From Rhynchopus euleeides (Eukaryota; Euglenozoa; Diplonemea; Diplonemida; Diplonemidae), in NCBI GenBank assembly GCA_963210315.1, contig OY723266.1:1364001-1428000 (forward strand): a DNA stretch of 64,000 bases, in the 5' to 3' direction. The notes under the pieces were generated by a model that saw only the letters and a list, made by a program, of their open reading frames with translations, searched no databases and was not told the origin of the DNA. This document shows positions 42,920 through 54,024 of the stretch, in pieces. The stretch's first letter is position 1, and each line of letters starts with the position of its first letter. The translations under genes and the position numbers were made by a program.

Positions 42920-42938
42920 TTATTATTACCGGTAATAA

Positions 42939-45220
42939 ATAGCTATTATCTCCCTCTCTCCCCATTCACCCCCCTGCCCCCCCCCCCCCCCCAGCCGGGC
43001 TTGATGCAGAAAAAAATGCATTTTGAACCGGAAGCTGTTTTTTTAGGCCCTATCCCTCGATTTTGTGATTCTATTCTCCATCCCTCTGCCCTCCCCCCCC
43101 CCCCCCCCCCCAACCCCTCCAAACCCTCTTCCCAAACGCGTCCCCCACCCCGTCTGCGACAATATCAGACGGGGACAGCTGGACTCAGGGAAGAGGAGGG
43201 GGTGTGGGGGTGGGGGGGGGGTTGTGGTTGTGGTTGTGGGAGAAGGTTCACAAAGAAGTCAACAAAAAAATGATTCGTGGGATGAAAGAAAGGGCCATCC
43301 AAAATGGCACCACTGCGACAAGGGAGCGGGATGGGCGGGGGAGGGAGGGGGAGGGGGGTGTGTGGGGGGGATTTCGGGGGAGGGGATGGTGTGGGCGGCA
43401 AAAGCAATCCACCTCAATCCCCTTCCCCTCCCCTCCCTCCCTCCCCACACACACACACACACACCACGTTCATTCCCTCCCTGGTTTGCATTGGTTCGCC
43501 CCTCATATAGTGCCGCTCCCTCCCTGCAAAATGCCCCATGGATCTGTTCTTCGAGGTGGAGAGATGAGGACCGCCCTTCCCTCATCCCCCGATATATGGT
43601 AGTTTATCCTTGATTTTTTTTGTTCTTGCCTTCCCCGATCAAATCACACAGGAAACACATGTCCCTCACCAAAAGACACGCATGATGCAACCCCCCGTGG
43701 CATGCAAGAATCAGGAATCGTTATGAAAATTCCAGAAAATTTCAGAAAAACATGAAGTAAACAAAACACACAACCCCCCCCCCCCTCCCCACAAAAAATA
43801 TTACTGCGCTGTTTCTTTTCGACCGCACCCCCCCCCCCTTCAGATTATTTCCCCTTTCAAGCAATTTCTACGTTCATTTCCGCCCCCCCCCCCCCCGCTC
43901 CTCCCTCCTCACCCCACCGTCGTCGCCACCCACCACGGCCCCTTTGTTCCCCCGTTCCCACCCCCGCCCCCCCCCCCCCATATATAAATTCTGTTCCAAA
44001 CAAAATAAACAAGCGTCTCGTACGTCAGGCTGTTGGTCGTCGAGATCGAAAAGCAAAGCCGTTCAGACCCCCCCACGCCACCCCCGAACCTTGTCAGCGA
44101 AAAAGAGTCTTTGTGTGGGCGTGTGGCGCGCGGTGTGTGGGATTGATGAATCAAGCGCAAGCTGCTTGTTCACATCGAACCGCCCGCCTTCCGCCCGTTC
44201 GCCCGCACAACAACAGAACCTGGGCTTCTTTTTTTTAAAGCGGCAAGGGACACCGAACACCGGTGCAGATCAAATATGCACATCGCAGGCACAGGCAAGG
44301 CTGTGTCTGCGTCCTGGGAACTAAATCGCCCGATCTGCCCACCCCACCCCTTTCTACGTATGTATATCAAGCATTCGATCGTGCGGAGAACGTGCGAAGC
44401 GATTGCTTCTGCCTCAATAAGAAGAACTGCCTCCCCCCCCCGAACCCCCGCGTATCCGCATGGATGCGGTGAACACAATGTCGCCTGTATCCCTTGCGTG
44501 AAACGTGTGTGGGCATGATTCGGGGATTCCATACACCCCAAATTCTCAATGGACACAGGAACCTGTTTGAGAATGCGGAGTGCTCCCACACCCCCCAGGC
44601 GTGCACGGTGGGCCCCCCCCAGGAAACTACACCTTTTCGGGGGGCTAATGGGGGCGTGTGTGAGCCCCTGCTTCGACTGCCACCCCCAGCCCCCTTCGCC
44701 TTGGGGTCAGGGGGGGGGTCCGCCGTGTCGGCCTCGTGTGCCCCCCCCTCCCACCAATGTGCCGACGGTTTTTGTGTTGCTTTCTTTGCCTTTTTTTTTC
44801 GGAATTTCTTTTTTTTGGATCCGAATTTTTTTTCCGCCTTGTCCTTTTCCCAACCAGTTTTACCACACAAAAAAAACAGACACAGACACACACCCCCCAT
44901 ACACACAGTCATAAAGTGGTACCGCCGCACAGCCACACACGTGGTCATGCAATGGCAATGTCATGTTGTCAACACATGGGCACTCCGAAAGGGACTCTCG
45001 CCTAGCTATATGACGATGCGCTCTGGACAACAGCCGTCGTTGTATCGTACGTGCCCCCCCCCCCCCCCCGTGATGTCAAACTGAGGTCAACCGCCACTGA
45101 TTATCGTAGCAACCCCACTCCCTTTTTTTGGAGGGGGTGGGGTCATGGGGCGGTTGTTGCTTGTGCAATTCCAAAAAAAACCCCCCCGGGGTTCATCGTT
45201 GCAAACAAAACACGGGGTGG
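42939..45220. other. Gene-free stretch before the satellite
   Basis: This holds many C runs (near 42980, 43086, 43775, 43830, 43883, 43967, 45055), G-rich patches near 43200-43390, a CA microsatellite near 43446-43465 and other biased sequence. No supported coding region. Confidence 0.65.
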
Positions 45221-48200
45221 TAGGAGGGTGTCCGGTTCTCCGGATTTTCCTGATTTTTCCCGATTTTCCGAAAATTTTGCCACTGGTTGACACAAGGGCA
45301 AATTTCGAGCAAAATCCGAAAATCAGGAAAAATCGGGAAAAATCAGGAAATCCAGGGGGGGCCACCGGAGACCCTCCCCGAAAAAATCCGATTTTTTTGG
45401 GTCGAAAAAAAGTTTTTTTTTCCGACCCGAAAATCTGTATCTGCGGACTGCCACACTCTGAAAAACCGAAAAATTTCCGAAAAAAATCGAAAATTTTGGC
45501 CTTTCCTGGCCTATGTGGTCCCAAAGGGCCCAGGTTGCCCGGTTTTTCACCCAAAAACACCCCAAAAATTTTTCCGCCGTTTCACCCCCCCAGAATCTAG
45601 GAGGGTGTCCGGTTCTCCGGATTTTCCTGATTTTTCCCGATTTTCCGAAAATTTTGCCACTGGTTGACACAAGGGCAAATTTCGAGCAAAATCCGAAAAT
45701 CAGGAAAAATCGGGAAAAATCAGGAAATCCAGGGGGGGCCACCGGAGACCCTCCCCGAAAAAATCCGATTTTTTTGGGTCGAAAAAAAGTTTTTTTTTCC
45801 GACCCGAAAATCTGTATCTGCGGACTGCCACACTCTGAAAAACCGAAAAATTTCCGAAAAAAATCGAAAATTTTGGCCTTTCCTGGCCTATGTGGTCCCA
45901 AAGGGCCCAGGTTGCCCGGTTTTTCACCCAAAAACACCCCAAAAATTTTTCCGCCGTTTCACCCCCCCAGAATCTAGGAGGGTGTCCGGTTCTCCGGATT
46001 TTCCTGATTTTTCCCGATTTTCCGAAAATTTTGCCACTGGTTGACACAAGGGCAAATTTCGAGCAAAATCCGAAAATCAGGAAAAATCGGGAAAAATCAG
46101 GAAATCCAGGGGGGGCCACCGGAGACCCTCCCCGAAAAAATCCGATTTTTTTGGGTCGAAAAAAAGTTTTTTTTTCCGACCCGAAAATCTGTATCTGCGG
46201 ACTGCCACACTCTGAAAAACCGAAAAATTTCCGAAAAAAATCGAAAATTTTGGCCTTTCCTGGCCTATGTGGTCCCAAAGGGCCCAGGTTGCCCGGTTTT
46301 TCACCCAAAAACACCCCAAAAATTTTTCCGCCGTTTCACCCCCCCAGAATCTAGGAGGGTGTCCGGTTCTCCGGATTTTCCTGATTTTTCCCGATTTTCC
46401 GAAAATTTTGCCACTGGTTGACACAAGGGCAAATTTCGAGCAAAATCCGAAAATCAGGAAAAATCGGGAAAAATCAGGAAATCCAGGGGGGGCCACCGGA
46501 GACCCTCCCCGAAAAAATCCGATTTTTTTGGGTCGAAAAAAAGTTTTTTTTTCCGACCCGAAAATCTGTATCTGCGGACTGCCACACTCTGAAAAACCGA
46601 AAAATTTCCGAAAAAAATCGAAAATTTTGGCCTTTCCTGGCCTATGTGGTCCCAAAGGGCCCAGGTTGCCCGGTTTTTCACCCAAAAACACCCCAAAAAT
46701 TTTTCCGCCGTTTCACCCCCCCAGAATCTAGGAGGGTGTCCGGTTCTCCGGATTTTCCTGATTTTTCCCGATTTTCCGAAAATTTTGCCACTGGTTGACA
46801 CAAGGGCAAATTTCGAGCAAAATCCGAAAATCAGGAAAAATCGGGAAAAATCAGGAAATCCAGGGGGGGCCACCGGAGACCCTCCCCGAAAAAATCCGAT
46901 TTTTTTGGGTCGAAAAAAAGTTTTTTTTTCCGACCCGAAAATCTGTATCTGCGGACTGCCACACTCTGAAAAACCGAAAAATTTCCGAAAAAAATCGAAA
47001 ATTTTGGCCTTTCCTGGCCTATGTGGTCCCAAAGGGCCCAGGTTGCCCGGTTTTTCACCCAAAAACACCCCAAAAATTTTTCCGCCGTTTCACCCCCCCA
47101 GAATCTAGGAGGGTGTCCGGTTCTCCGGATTTTCCTGATTTTTCCCGATTTTCCGAAAATTTTGCCACTGGTTGACACAAGGGCAAATTTCGAGCAAAAT
47201 CCGAAAATCAGGAAAAATCGGGAAAAATCAGGAAATCCAGGGGGGGCCACCGGAGACCCTCCCCGAAAAAATCCGATTTTTTTGGGTCGAAAAAAAGTTT
47301 TTTTTTCCGACCCGAAAATCTGTATCTGCGGACTGCCACACTCTGAAAAACCGAAAAATTTCCGAAAAAAATCGAAAATTTTGGCCTTTCCTGGCCTATG
47401 TGGTCCCAAAGGGCCCAGGTTGCCCGGTTTTTCACCCAAAAACACCCCAAAAATTTTTCCGCCGTTTCACCCCCCCAGAATCTAGGAGGGTGTCCGGTTC
47501 TCCGGATTTTCCTGATTTTTCCCGATTTTCCGAAAATTTTGCCACTGGTTGACACAAGGGCAAATTTCGAGCAAAATCCGAAAATCAGGAAAAATCGGGA
47601 AAAATCAGGAAATCCAGGGGGGGCCACCGGAGACCCTCCCCGAAAAAATCCGATTTTTTTGGGTCGAAAAAAAGTTTTTTTTTCCGACCCGAAAATCTGT
47701 ATCTGCGGACTGCCACACTCTGAAAAACCGAAAAATTTCCGAAAAAAATCGAAAATTTTGGCCTTTCCTGGCCTATGTGGTCCCAAAGGGCCCAGGTTGC
47801 CCGGTTTTTCACCCAAAAACACCCCAAAAATTTTTCCGCCGTTTCACCCCCCCAGAATCTAGGAGGGTGTCCGGTTCTCCGGATTTTCCTGATTTTTCCC
47901 GATTTTCCGAAAATTTTGCCACTGGTTGACACAAGGGCAAATTTCGAGCAAAATCCGAAAATCAGGAAAAATCGGGAAAAATCAGGAAATCCAGGGGGGG
48001 CCACCGGAGACCCTCCCCGAAAAAATCCGATTTTTTTGGGTCGAAAAAAAGTTTTTTTTTCCGACCCGAAAATCTGTATCTGCGGACTGCCACACTCTGA
48101 AAAACCGAAAAATTTCCGAAAAAAATCGAAAATTTTGGCCTTTCCTGGCCTATGTGGTCCCAAAGGGCCCAGGTTGCCCGGTTTTTCACCCAAAAACACC

Positions 48201-48972
48201 CCAAAAATTTTTCCGCCGTTTCACCCCCCCAGAATCTAGGAGGGTGTCCGGTTCTCCGGATTTTCCTGATTTTTCCCGATTTTCCGAAAATTTTGCCACT
48301 GGTTGACACAAGGGCAAATTTCGAGCAAAATCCGAAAATCAGGAAAAATCGGGAAAAATCAGGAAATCCAGGGGGGGCCACCGGAGACCCTCCCCGAAAA
48401 AATCCGATTTTTTTGGGTCGAAAAAAAGTTTTTTTTTCCGACCCGAAAATCTGTATCTGCGGACTGCCACACTCTGAAAAACCGAAAAATTTCCGAAAAA
48501 AATCGAAAATTTTGGCCTTTCCTGGCCTATGTGGTCCCAAAGGGCCCAGGTTGCCCGGTTTTTCACCCAAAAACACCCCAAAAATTTTTCCGCCGTTTCA
48601 CCCCCCCAGAATCTAGGAGGGTGTCCGGTTCTCCGGATTTTCCTGATTTTTCCCGATTTTCCGAAAATTTTGCCACTGGTTGACACAAGGGCAAATTTCG
48701 AGCAAAATCCGAAAATCAGGAAAAATCGGGAAAAATCAGGAAATCCAGGGGGGGCCACCGGAGACCCTCCCCGAAAAAATCCGATTTTTTTGGGTCGAAA
48801 AAAAGTTTTTTTTTCCGACCCGAAAATCTGTATCTGCGGACTGCCACACTCTGAAAAACCGAAAAATTTCCGAAAAAAATCGAAAATTTTGGCCTTTCCT
48901 GGCCTATGTGGTCCCAAAGGGCCCAGGTTGCCCGGTTTTTCACCCAAAAACACCCCAAAAATTTTTCCGCCG
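45221..48972. repeat. 377-bp satellite array, about 10 copies
   Basis: A 377-bp unit beginning TAGGAGGGTGTCCGG repeats head to tail from 45221, with unit starts at 45221, 45598, 45975 and so on every 377 bp. The tenth unit is cut short at about 48972. I saw no base difference between units. Open frames of about 126, 154 and 204 residues recur identically in every unit on both strands. Since 377 is not a multiple of three and the frames are simple FRKF/PDFS-type low-complexity strings, they are by-products. Each unit contains an internal inverted repeat of CCTGATTTTTCCCGATTTTCC type around TTGCCACTGG. The perfect identity implies recent amplification or strong homogenisation. Confidence 0.95.
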
Positions 48973-48987
48973 CCCTTCGGGCGGCGG
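48967..48987. repeat. GC hairpin with TTCG loop at the end of the satellite
   Basis: CCGCCGCC and GGCGGCGG pair around a CTTCG loop, exactly where the last 377-bp unit stops matching. A second GCCTTCGGC patch follows within 30 bp. It may mark the breakpoint of the array. Confidence 0.65.
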
Positions 48988-50630
48988 ATTCGCTGCCTTC
49001 GGCGGCGTCGTCGTTTCACTCTGTACTAAGGACGTCGGTGAAGCCGAGCCCTTTGTACAACCGTTTCACTCTGACTTCTGTCTGTCTGTACTGTGTGCCA
49101 TCAGTGTGTCCCCGTTACAGTGATTCCGCTCCATCCCATTGAGTGTCTCTCAGTTCTGCTCGTTCTGACAGTGGAGGTGGTCTCCTGCGACTGCGTCCGT
49201 TTCTTGGCTGCCCCGTGTCTGCAGTTCCACTTGTGTCATGGACTCGTTGTGGTTACTGGTGCTCTGCAACATTTTCGCTGCTGCTCGTTAGTTCCGTCCC
49301 GTTTCATTCCCAGCTGCTCAGGGAGAGCTGCCCTGTGTTTGCCGGAAAGGGCGCTGCTGATCCTTGTTCCTCATCGCGTTGTGACTCCCATTCAGCCTGG
49401 CGGGGCAGTCTTCAGCGTTCAAACTACCTGATAGTTCCCGAAGTTCGCGGATTCCGCCGCTCATCTTGCACCATATGGGCACCAAGCCGGCAACGATAGC
49501 CTGTGGCGTTGAGGCGCCATCGGCTGTCTCCCGGAGCATTTCCAACCTCACATCCGTGAGGCCGGCTACCACCCAGGTTTGTGGGTTCCATAAAGAACTC
49601 AGGCGGGTGCCGCTCTCGTACCCCCGGATGCCTCTCCCGCCGCGAACGAGGGAGGCCGCCACGCATGAGGAGCTTCTCTTCGCCACCTCCCGCTGCTCGT
49701 CAGTCAGGGAGCTACACCCCGTTTTTTCGGTTGAAGTTTTTTCTGATCAGAGTTGCACCCACCGTTTCTCTCCGTCCAGCCCGAGAATGTCGAACCCTGA
49801 AAAATCGACAACACCCCACATCCTGCACCTGAGACGCGGCTTCCTTATCTGAGGGGCCGCGTCCAAATACACGGACTTTGCTAAACTGGACCCAACTCCC
49901 CACACCCTTTTTTTCGCCATTTTTTCAAAAAATCCCCCAAATTTTTCCAAATTTTTCAAAAATTTCCTAAATTTAGGACACCCTCCGTACACTTTTTTTT
50001 TGATAGTTTTTGTTTCTTTTTTGATTGATCGCCCGGGGGTGGGGGGGTATGGGGGGGACTCCCTGCAGTGATGCGCAGGCGTTGTCCACGGTGGCCTGTC
50101 CGTTTTGGCTCAACCCAGGTGATTTTTTTGACCCGGGCAGAGCTGCCCAGGCCACCGTGCGCTGTGGGCACACCCCCTTGTCCTCACTCTACTCCACAAC
50201 ACGCAACACCCACCTGTCGGGCAGCCGCCATGACCACCTCCTGGATCAGCAGAGGACAAGCCATTCCCAATAGTCAAGTGGTAGTGGTGCGCGCCTGTCG
50301 GAGTGTGCACGGGTGCCACGATGATCTGGAGAGCGTGACCGATGTTGATATAACACGCACACGCACACGCGTCACTTCCCCACCCTCTTTTCACAGGAAG
50401 GCCTCCCTCCCCCCCCCCCCCCCCCATCCCCCCCCCCCCCCCCCCATTCGTGCTGGAGGGAGGCTCTACACAACCACAGCCATCCAAACCCCACCCACCC
50501 CGCACACTCTCTTGCTTCTCTCAGCCGAGAGAAGTCCGGAGGCTTGTTGACAGCCGTGGCGGGATCTGAATTGCTTGGGGCGTTGAGAGCGGAGTGCATC
50601 GTCTATCGAGTCTAACCGCATCGCGGGGAT
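48973..50630. other. Intergenic stretch with one unrecognised frame
   Basis: A 122-residue frame on - (49686-49318) has protein-like composition (it contains LWNPQTWVVAGLTDVRLEM), but I do not recognise it and no longer gene surrounds it; it may be a fragment. The sequence then becomes AT-rich near 49900-50010 with CCAAATTTTTC words that recall the satellite. C runs of 17 and 18 lie at 50409-50425 and 50428-50445. No promoter for gene D could be fixed. Confidence 0.45.
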
Positions 50631-51992
50631 ATGGCTGCCGCTGTGGTTGCTCTTCTTGCTGCAGCAGGTGTGTTGGCGCACTGCCCAGCTTCAGGGCACG
50701 GGTCTTGCGGCGGTGGTTTCGCCCCCGCCGCACCGCCTGCAGCTGCAGAATCCCACCCCTGTGCCTCTGAGGCGGCGTGCCGCACGGGGCTTGCGGATTG
50801 GCAGGTGTGGCGTGTCCTGCATCAGCACAACACCTATCGCCGCAACCATGGGGCCTGCCCTGTGGCATATAGCAGGGGCATCGAAGGGGACATTCTCCGC
50901 AGCGAGGGCTTTGACACCATGTGCAGCACAGGGCAGGCGACGCGCAACACCGCGTCGGATTACGGCGAAAATATCGCAATGGTGGGGCGCCCTAACCTGA
51001 CCTCCTCCGCCTGGGACCCTGCAGAGGGTGTGAAGAACTGGTACTGCATGGAGGAGGGGTGCTACGACTACAGCAACGGTGGGTACAGCGGTCAGACAGG
51101 TCACTTCACTCAGGTGGTGTGGAAGGCCTCGCTGGAGATCGGGTGTGGCGTGTGCCACACCCCGCCGAAGTCTCCAGGGGATGTCCCGCGGGCCTTCCTG
51201 ATGTGCGGCTACCGGAGTGGTGGCGCAGGCAGCCCGGGGGCTGCCTATGCCTCCAACGTGCTGCCCCCTGGGAGCAGCTCCCTTGGATGTGTAGTCCCCA
51301 CTGCTGCCCCGCGTGTGGATGAGTGTCGGGCAAACCCCTGCGGGCCCAGGCAGCTCTGCAACGACCCCAACCAAGCCGCAGATGCTTTGGGGGATTACTC
51401 ATGCCACTGCGACAGCGGCGCGTCGAGGGTGGGTTCCCCAGCATCGTGTGATGGGAGTGAGTGCTACACAGGCCTCTGCGGTAGCCATGCCTCCTGCCAA
51501 GACCCTGACACCACAAAGGATGGCGACTTCATCTGCACCTGTTTTGCAGGGTCCAACGGGACAAGCGTTGGGGAGCCCGTTGTGTGTGCCGTCGATGAGT
51601 GTGCTGAGAACCCCTGTGGGGTCGGCCAGATGTGTTTCGACCCGAATATGACATGGGATGCGGCGCGTGATTTCATCTGCACATGCCCCTTCTCGGGGGC
51701 AGGTGCGCCGCAGGCTGCAACGGGGCATCGTGCCGAGTGCCACCCCCCCGCAAGGAACCTGACGGCCGCAGCGGAAGACTCAGAGAGCGGTGAGCCCCTG
51801 CCTGTCTACCTGTGGGTGCTGGGCGCGGTGAGCGTGGTGTTCGCGGCGTGTGCCATCGGCCTCTACCTGGTGTGGGGGCAGCAGGACATGCTGATGTTTG
51901 CGGATGATTTCTTCGACATCGAGGAAGGGGGCAGTAGCACCGTGTCCCTGCTGCAAACCGACTACAGCTCAACAGCAGATGGGCACCCCTAG
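50631..51992 (+). CDS. CAP-EGF surface protein D (one CAP domain, three EGF-like modules, TM)
   Basis: The 453-aa product is a compact member of the same family. Signal peptide about 1-16. One CAP domain at about 52-205 with H66, E113, E132 and H158; here the signature is the canonical GHFTQVVW with Phe, unlike the Met of genes A-C. Three EGF-like modules (about 228-385) correspond to single copies rather than an amplified array, and the last two resemble the two membrane-proximal modules of genes A-C. A transmembrane helix (about 392-414) precedes a 39-aa tail in which FADDFFDIEEGG replaces the VNEFFELEQ motif. Codon choice and residues are clearly diverged from genes A-C, so this is an older paralogue or the ancestral short form. 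The ATG at 50631 opens a good signal peptide. Confidence 0.9.
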   Translation: MAAAVVALLAAAGVLAHCPASGHGSCGGGFAPAAPPAAAESHPCASEAACRTGLADWQVWRVLHQHNTYRRNHGACPVAYSRGIEGDILRSEGFDTMCSTGQATRNTASDYGENIAMVGRPNLTSSAWDPAEGVKNWYCMEEGCYDYSNGGYSGQTGHFTQVVWKASLEIGCGVCHTPPKSPGDVPRAFLMCGYRSGGAGSPGAAYASNVLPPGSSSLGCVVPTAAPRVDECRANPCGPRQLCNDPNQAADALGDYSCHCDSGASRVGSPASCDGSECYTGLCGSHASCQDPDTTKDGDFICTCFAGSNGTSVGEPVVCAVDECAENPCGVGQMCFDPNMTWDAARDFICTCPFSGAGAPQAATGHRAECHPPARNLTAAAEDSESGEPLPVYLWVLGAVSVVFAACAIGLYLVWGQQDMLMFADDFFDIEEGGSSTVSLLQTDYSSTADGHP

Positions 51993-53307
51993 GCAAGCCC
52001 CCTGGTGCGGGAGGGTTCGGAGAGGTGTGAGGTTGGGGGTGTGATGCCTCCGCCTGCGGTTGCGCCTGTCGGTGGGGGGTAGGGAGGCAATGGTCTGTCG
52101 TCAGGCCGTGCGAAGGGAGTGGTTTGCCGTTTCTTCGCTTGTTGTTCCACTTCATGTCGCCAAGGAATGGTCCTGCACTGAAACTACGGCTCGGGTTTCC
52201 CGCTTTGTGCCCCAGTGTCGTCGATTATTTGGTGCCGGAAAGGCTGTTTTTTTTTGAACTTTTCCACACGAAGGGCGTGCCTCATTCGCGTGCCGAGATC
52301 GAGGCGCTCCTTGAGAGTCGGGCTTCTTGTATATTTTACGTCGCCCCCCTCCCCCCGCCTCCCCCCCTCTTTCCTTCCTCCCCCTCCTCGTTCCCTTTCT
52401 TTCGATCGTTCGGCGGAGATTTTGTGACCTCTTTGTGGAGCCAACCTGGGGGGGGGAGCTCTTCTGTGCCTTTTCGCTGGATCTTGTGGTCCCCACTCAC
52501 ACCACTTCATTCACTCATTGGGGTGGTGGTGCACCAAAGAGTGGGGTCTGCGTTCTAACAAAGCTGTTTTCGGTTTGTCAGAATGATTTGCTGTCACTTC
52601 ACGACCCAGCAGGGGGGGGGGCAGAGGTAGCTTTGGATGTGGCCTTGTTGCGCCGTAGCATTCGAGCAGCAGACAGACATTGTCACATCTGTTGCATTGG
52701 GGGTAGTGTTTGCTGTGGACTGATCCAATCGAGTCGCGCGCCAGCCACGGTGCTGCGCAAGCTCTGAGCTATTGCAACCCAGCTGGCCGGCCGACCCACA
52801 TATCCGTGCGGCACCCCCTCTGCTCAGAATCGCGATCCGGCTGGCGCCTTTGTGCTTTGTTCATCTGGGCACACTGTGTAAATGCCCCCATGTCGACCCT
52901 TGATCTTCTCCCCCACATCGTGACACCACAGCGACGGCGGTTGGTTCGTCAGTTCCAAGGTGAGGTGAGGGGTGTAAAGGCATACAACGTCAATCAAATC
53001 ACAACAACGCACCCTGGGGTTTCTGCTCCCAGGCAGTTCCCGAGAGCATGCTCATTCGCATGGCTGTTTGATTTATGATAGTATCCTGGTGCCATCACCT
53101 TGATGTGGCAGCCATTTCATATGTAATGTTGTATGCGTTTCAAAGCCGCGCCTGAGGCATTCGTGTATAGCCAGGGACAGGGATCACCCCTTCCTGGACG
53201 ACACCTCAAACAGAGGCTGGGTTATTGATGTTTGCTGTTCGTGCGTTGTCTCCTGGTGTTTTCCGTCCGGATCATCCGTATTTTACTTGATTGCCCACTT
53301 TGCCCTA
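51993..53307. other. Intergenic stretch after gene D
   Basis: No supported gene. It contains a pyrimidine-rich patch near 52340-52400 and the first copy of a dispersed repeat (52437-52613) that recurs twice near 62809-63175. The right border is the TA flanking the MITE at 53308. Confidence 0.6.
52437..52613 (+). repeat. Dispersed GAGTGGGGTCTGCGTTC repeat, copy 1
   Basis: About 177 bp shared with 62809-62985 and 62986-63175: a GGAGCCAACCTGG start, then CTTCTGTGCC, CCCACTCACACCACTTCAT and CACCAAAGAGTGGGGTCTG. Poly-G length varies between copies. Same orientation in all three. Non-coding and of unknown type. Confidence 0.75.
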
Positions 53308-54022
53308 CCGTCACTCAAGTAATGTTGGTGGGGTAATAACCCACCAACTTCTTCCAGAACCCCCAAATCCACCAAATTAGTACCCCACCAACATATTTAC
53401 CCCACCAACAAATCTACCCCACCAATTTATTACCCCAATGCGCATCGCTGACTACCGTTTTCGTGGCGAACGCCTAAGGGGCCCGGCTGATGGCTACGTT
53501 TTCCAGAAAATGCATACGGCGTACGCGTGGGCGTGCGGCGCCTGCAAACGGCAGTCTATGTAGTACAAGAGACGGCCATGTCCGCACACCAAATCGGTCG
53601 TCAACCTCAGCAGCCTTCGAGCCTTCGAGTAGGTAATCGTACCTTTTGCACTTGTGCGCGAAGGAACCGTCTGTGAAAGGCAAGAGCAAAGGCCAGGGCT
53701 CAGCCTACTGGGTGGCCTACTGTGTGCTGAGAGACCTGGAATACCAGCCGTACGCAATTTCTGCGTACGCGTACGCAGCGCGGTTTCAGAAAGTGCGGAC
53801 GGCGTACGCACATGCGTACGCGCAGTCGGGGTGGGTGGGCAGGGGGCTCCAAATCCCAGGTGCCAGAAAAAATCGCCAAGTACAATGCGCCCCAGGGGTA
53901 ATTATGTTGGTGGGGTAATAACCCACCAACTTTTTTCAGAGCCCCAAATCCACCAAATTAGTACCCCACCAACATATTTACCCCACCAATATATTACCCC
54001 ACCAACAAAACTTGAGTGACGG
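53308..54022. mobile_element. 715-bp MITE with TA target duplication
   Basis: The ends are inverted: CCGTCACTCAAGT at the left and CTTGAGTGACGG at the right, each followed inward by TTGGTGGGGTAA words in opposite orientation. TA flanks both ends (53306-53307 and 54023-54024). About 100 bp of subterminal sequence made of ACCCCACCAAC words is present near both ends. The middle is rich in GTACGC words. No transposase is encoded. A TA duplication and short terminal inverted repeats are typical of Tc1/mariner/pogo-mobilised elements, and a pogo-type transposase lies 2.8 kb downstream, though the termini are not obviously the same. Confidence 0.8.
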
Positions 54023-54024
54023 TA

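Larger units (their letters stand above)
41230..42938 (-). mobile_element. Crypton-like tyrosine-recombinase transposon with inverted repeats
   Basis: A tyrosine-recombinase gene lies between 43-bp inverted repeats (41232-41274 and 42684-42726, about 88 percent identical). The left boundary carries TTATTACCGG twice, and the right boundary ends in the perfect 16-bp palindrome TTATTACCGGTAATAA (42923-42938) after a long hairpin (42754-42919). The segment 41280-41480 is clearly more AT-rich than its surroundings. Cryptons are DNA transposons that encode only a tyrosine recombinase, and classical ones lack terminal inverted repeats, so the repeats here are unusual. No reverse transcriptase or other element gene is present. 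Exact ends are inferred from the repeated TTATTACCGG word and are uncertain by tens of bases. The recombinase frame looks whole. Confidence 0.65.

Noticed and set aside
45323-49019. Repeated 126-, 154- and 204-codon frames on both strands of the satellite
   Set aside because: They recur identically in every 377-bp unit, overlap each other on both strands and have low-complexity composition; the unit length is not a multiple of three.
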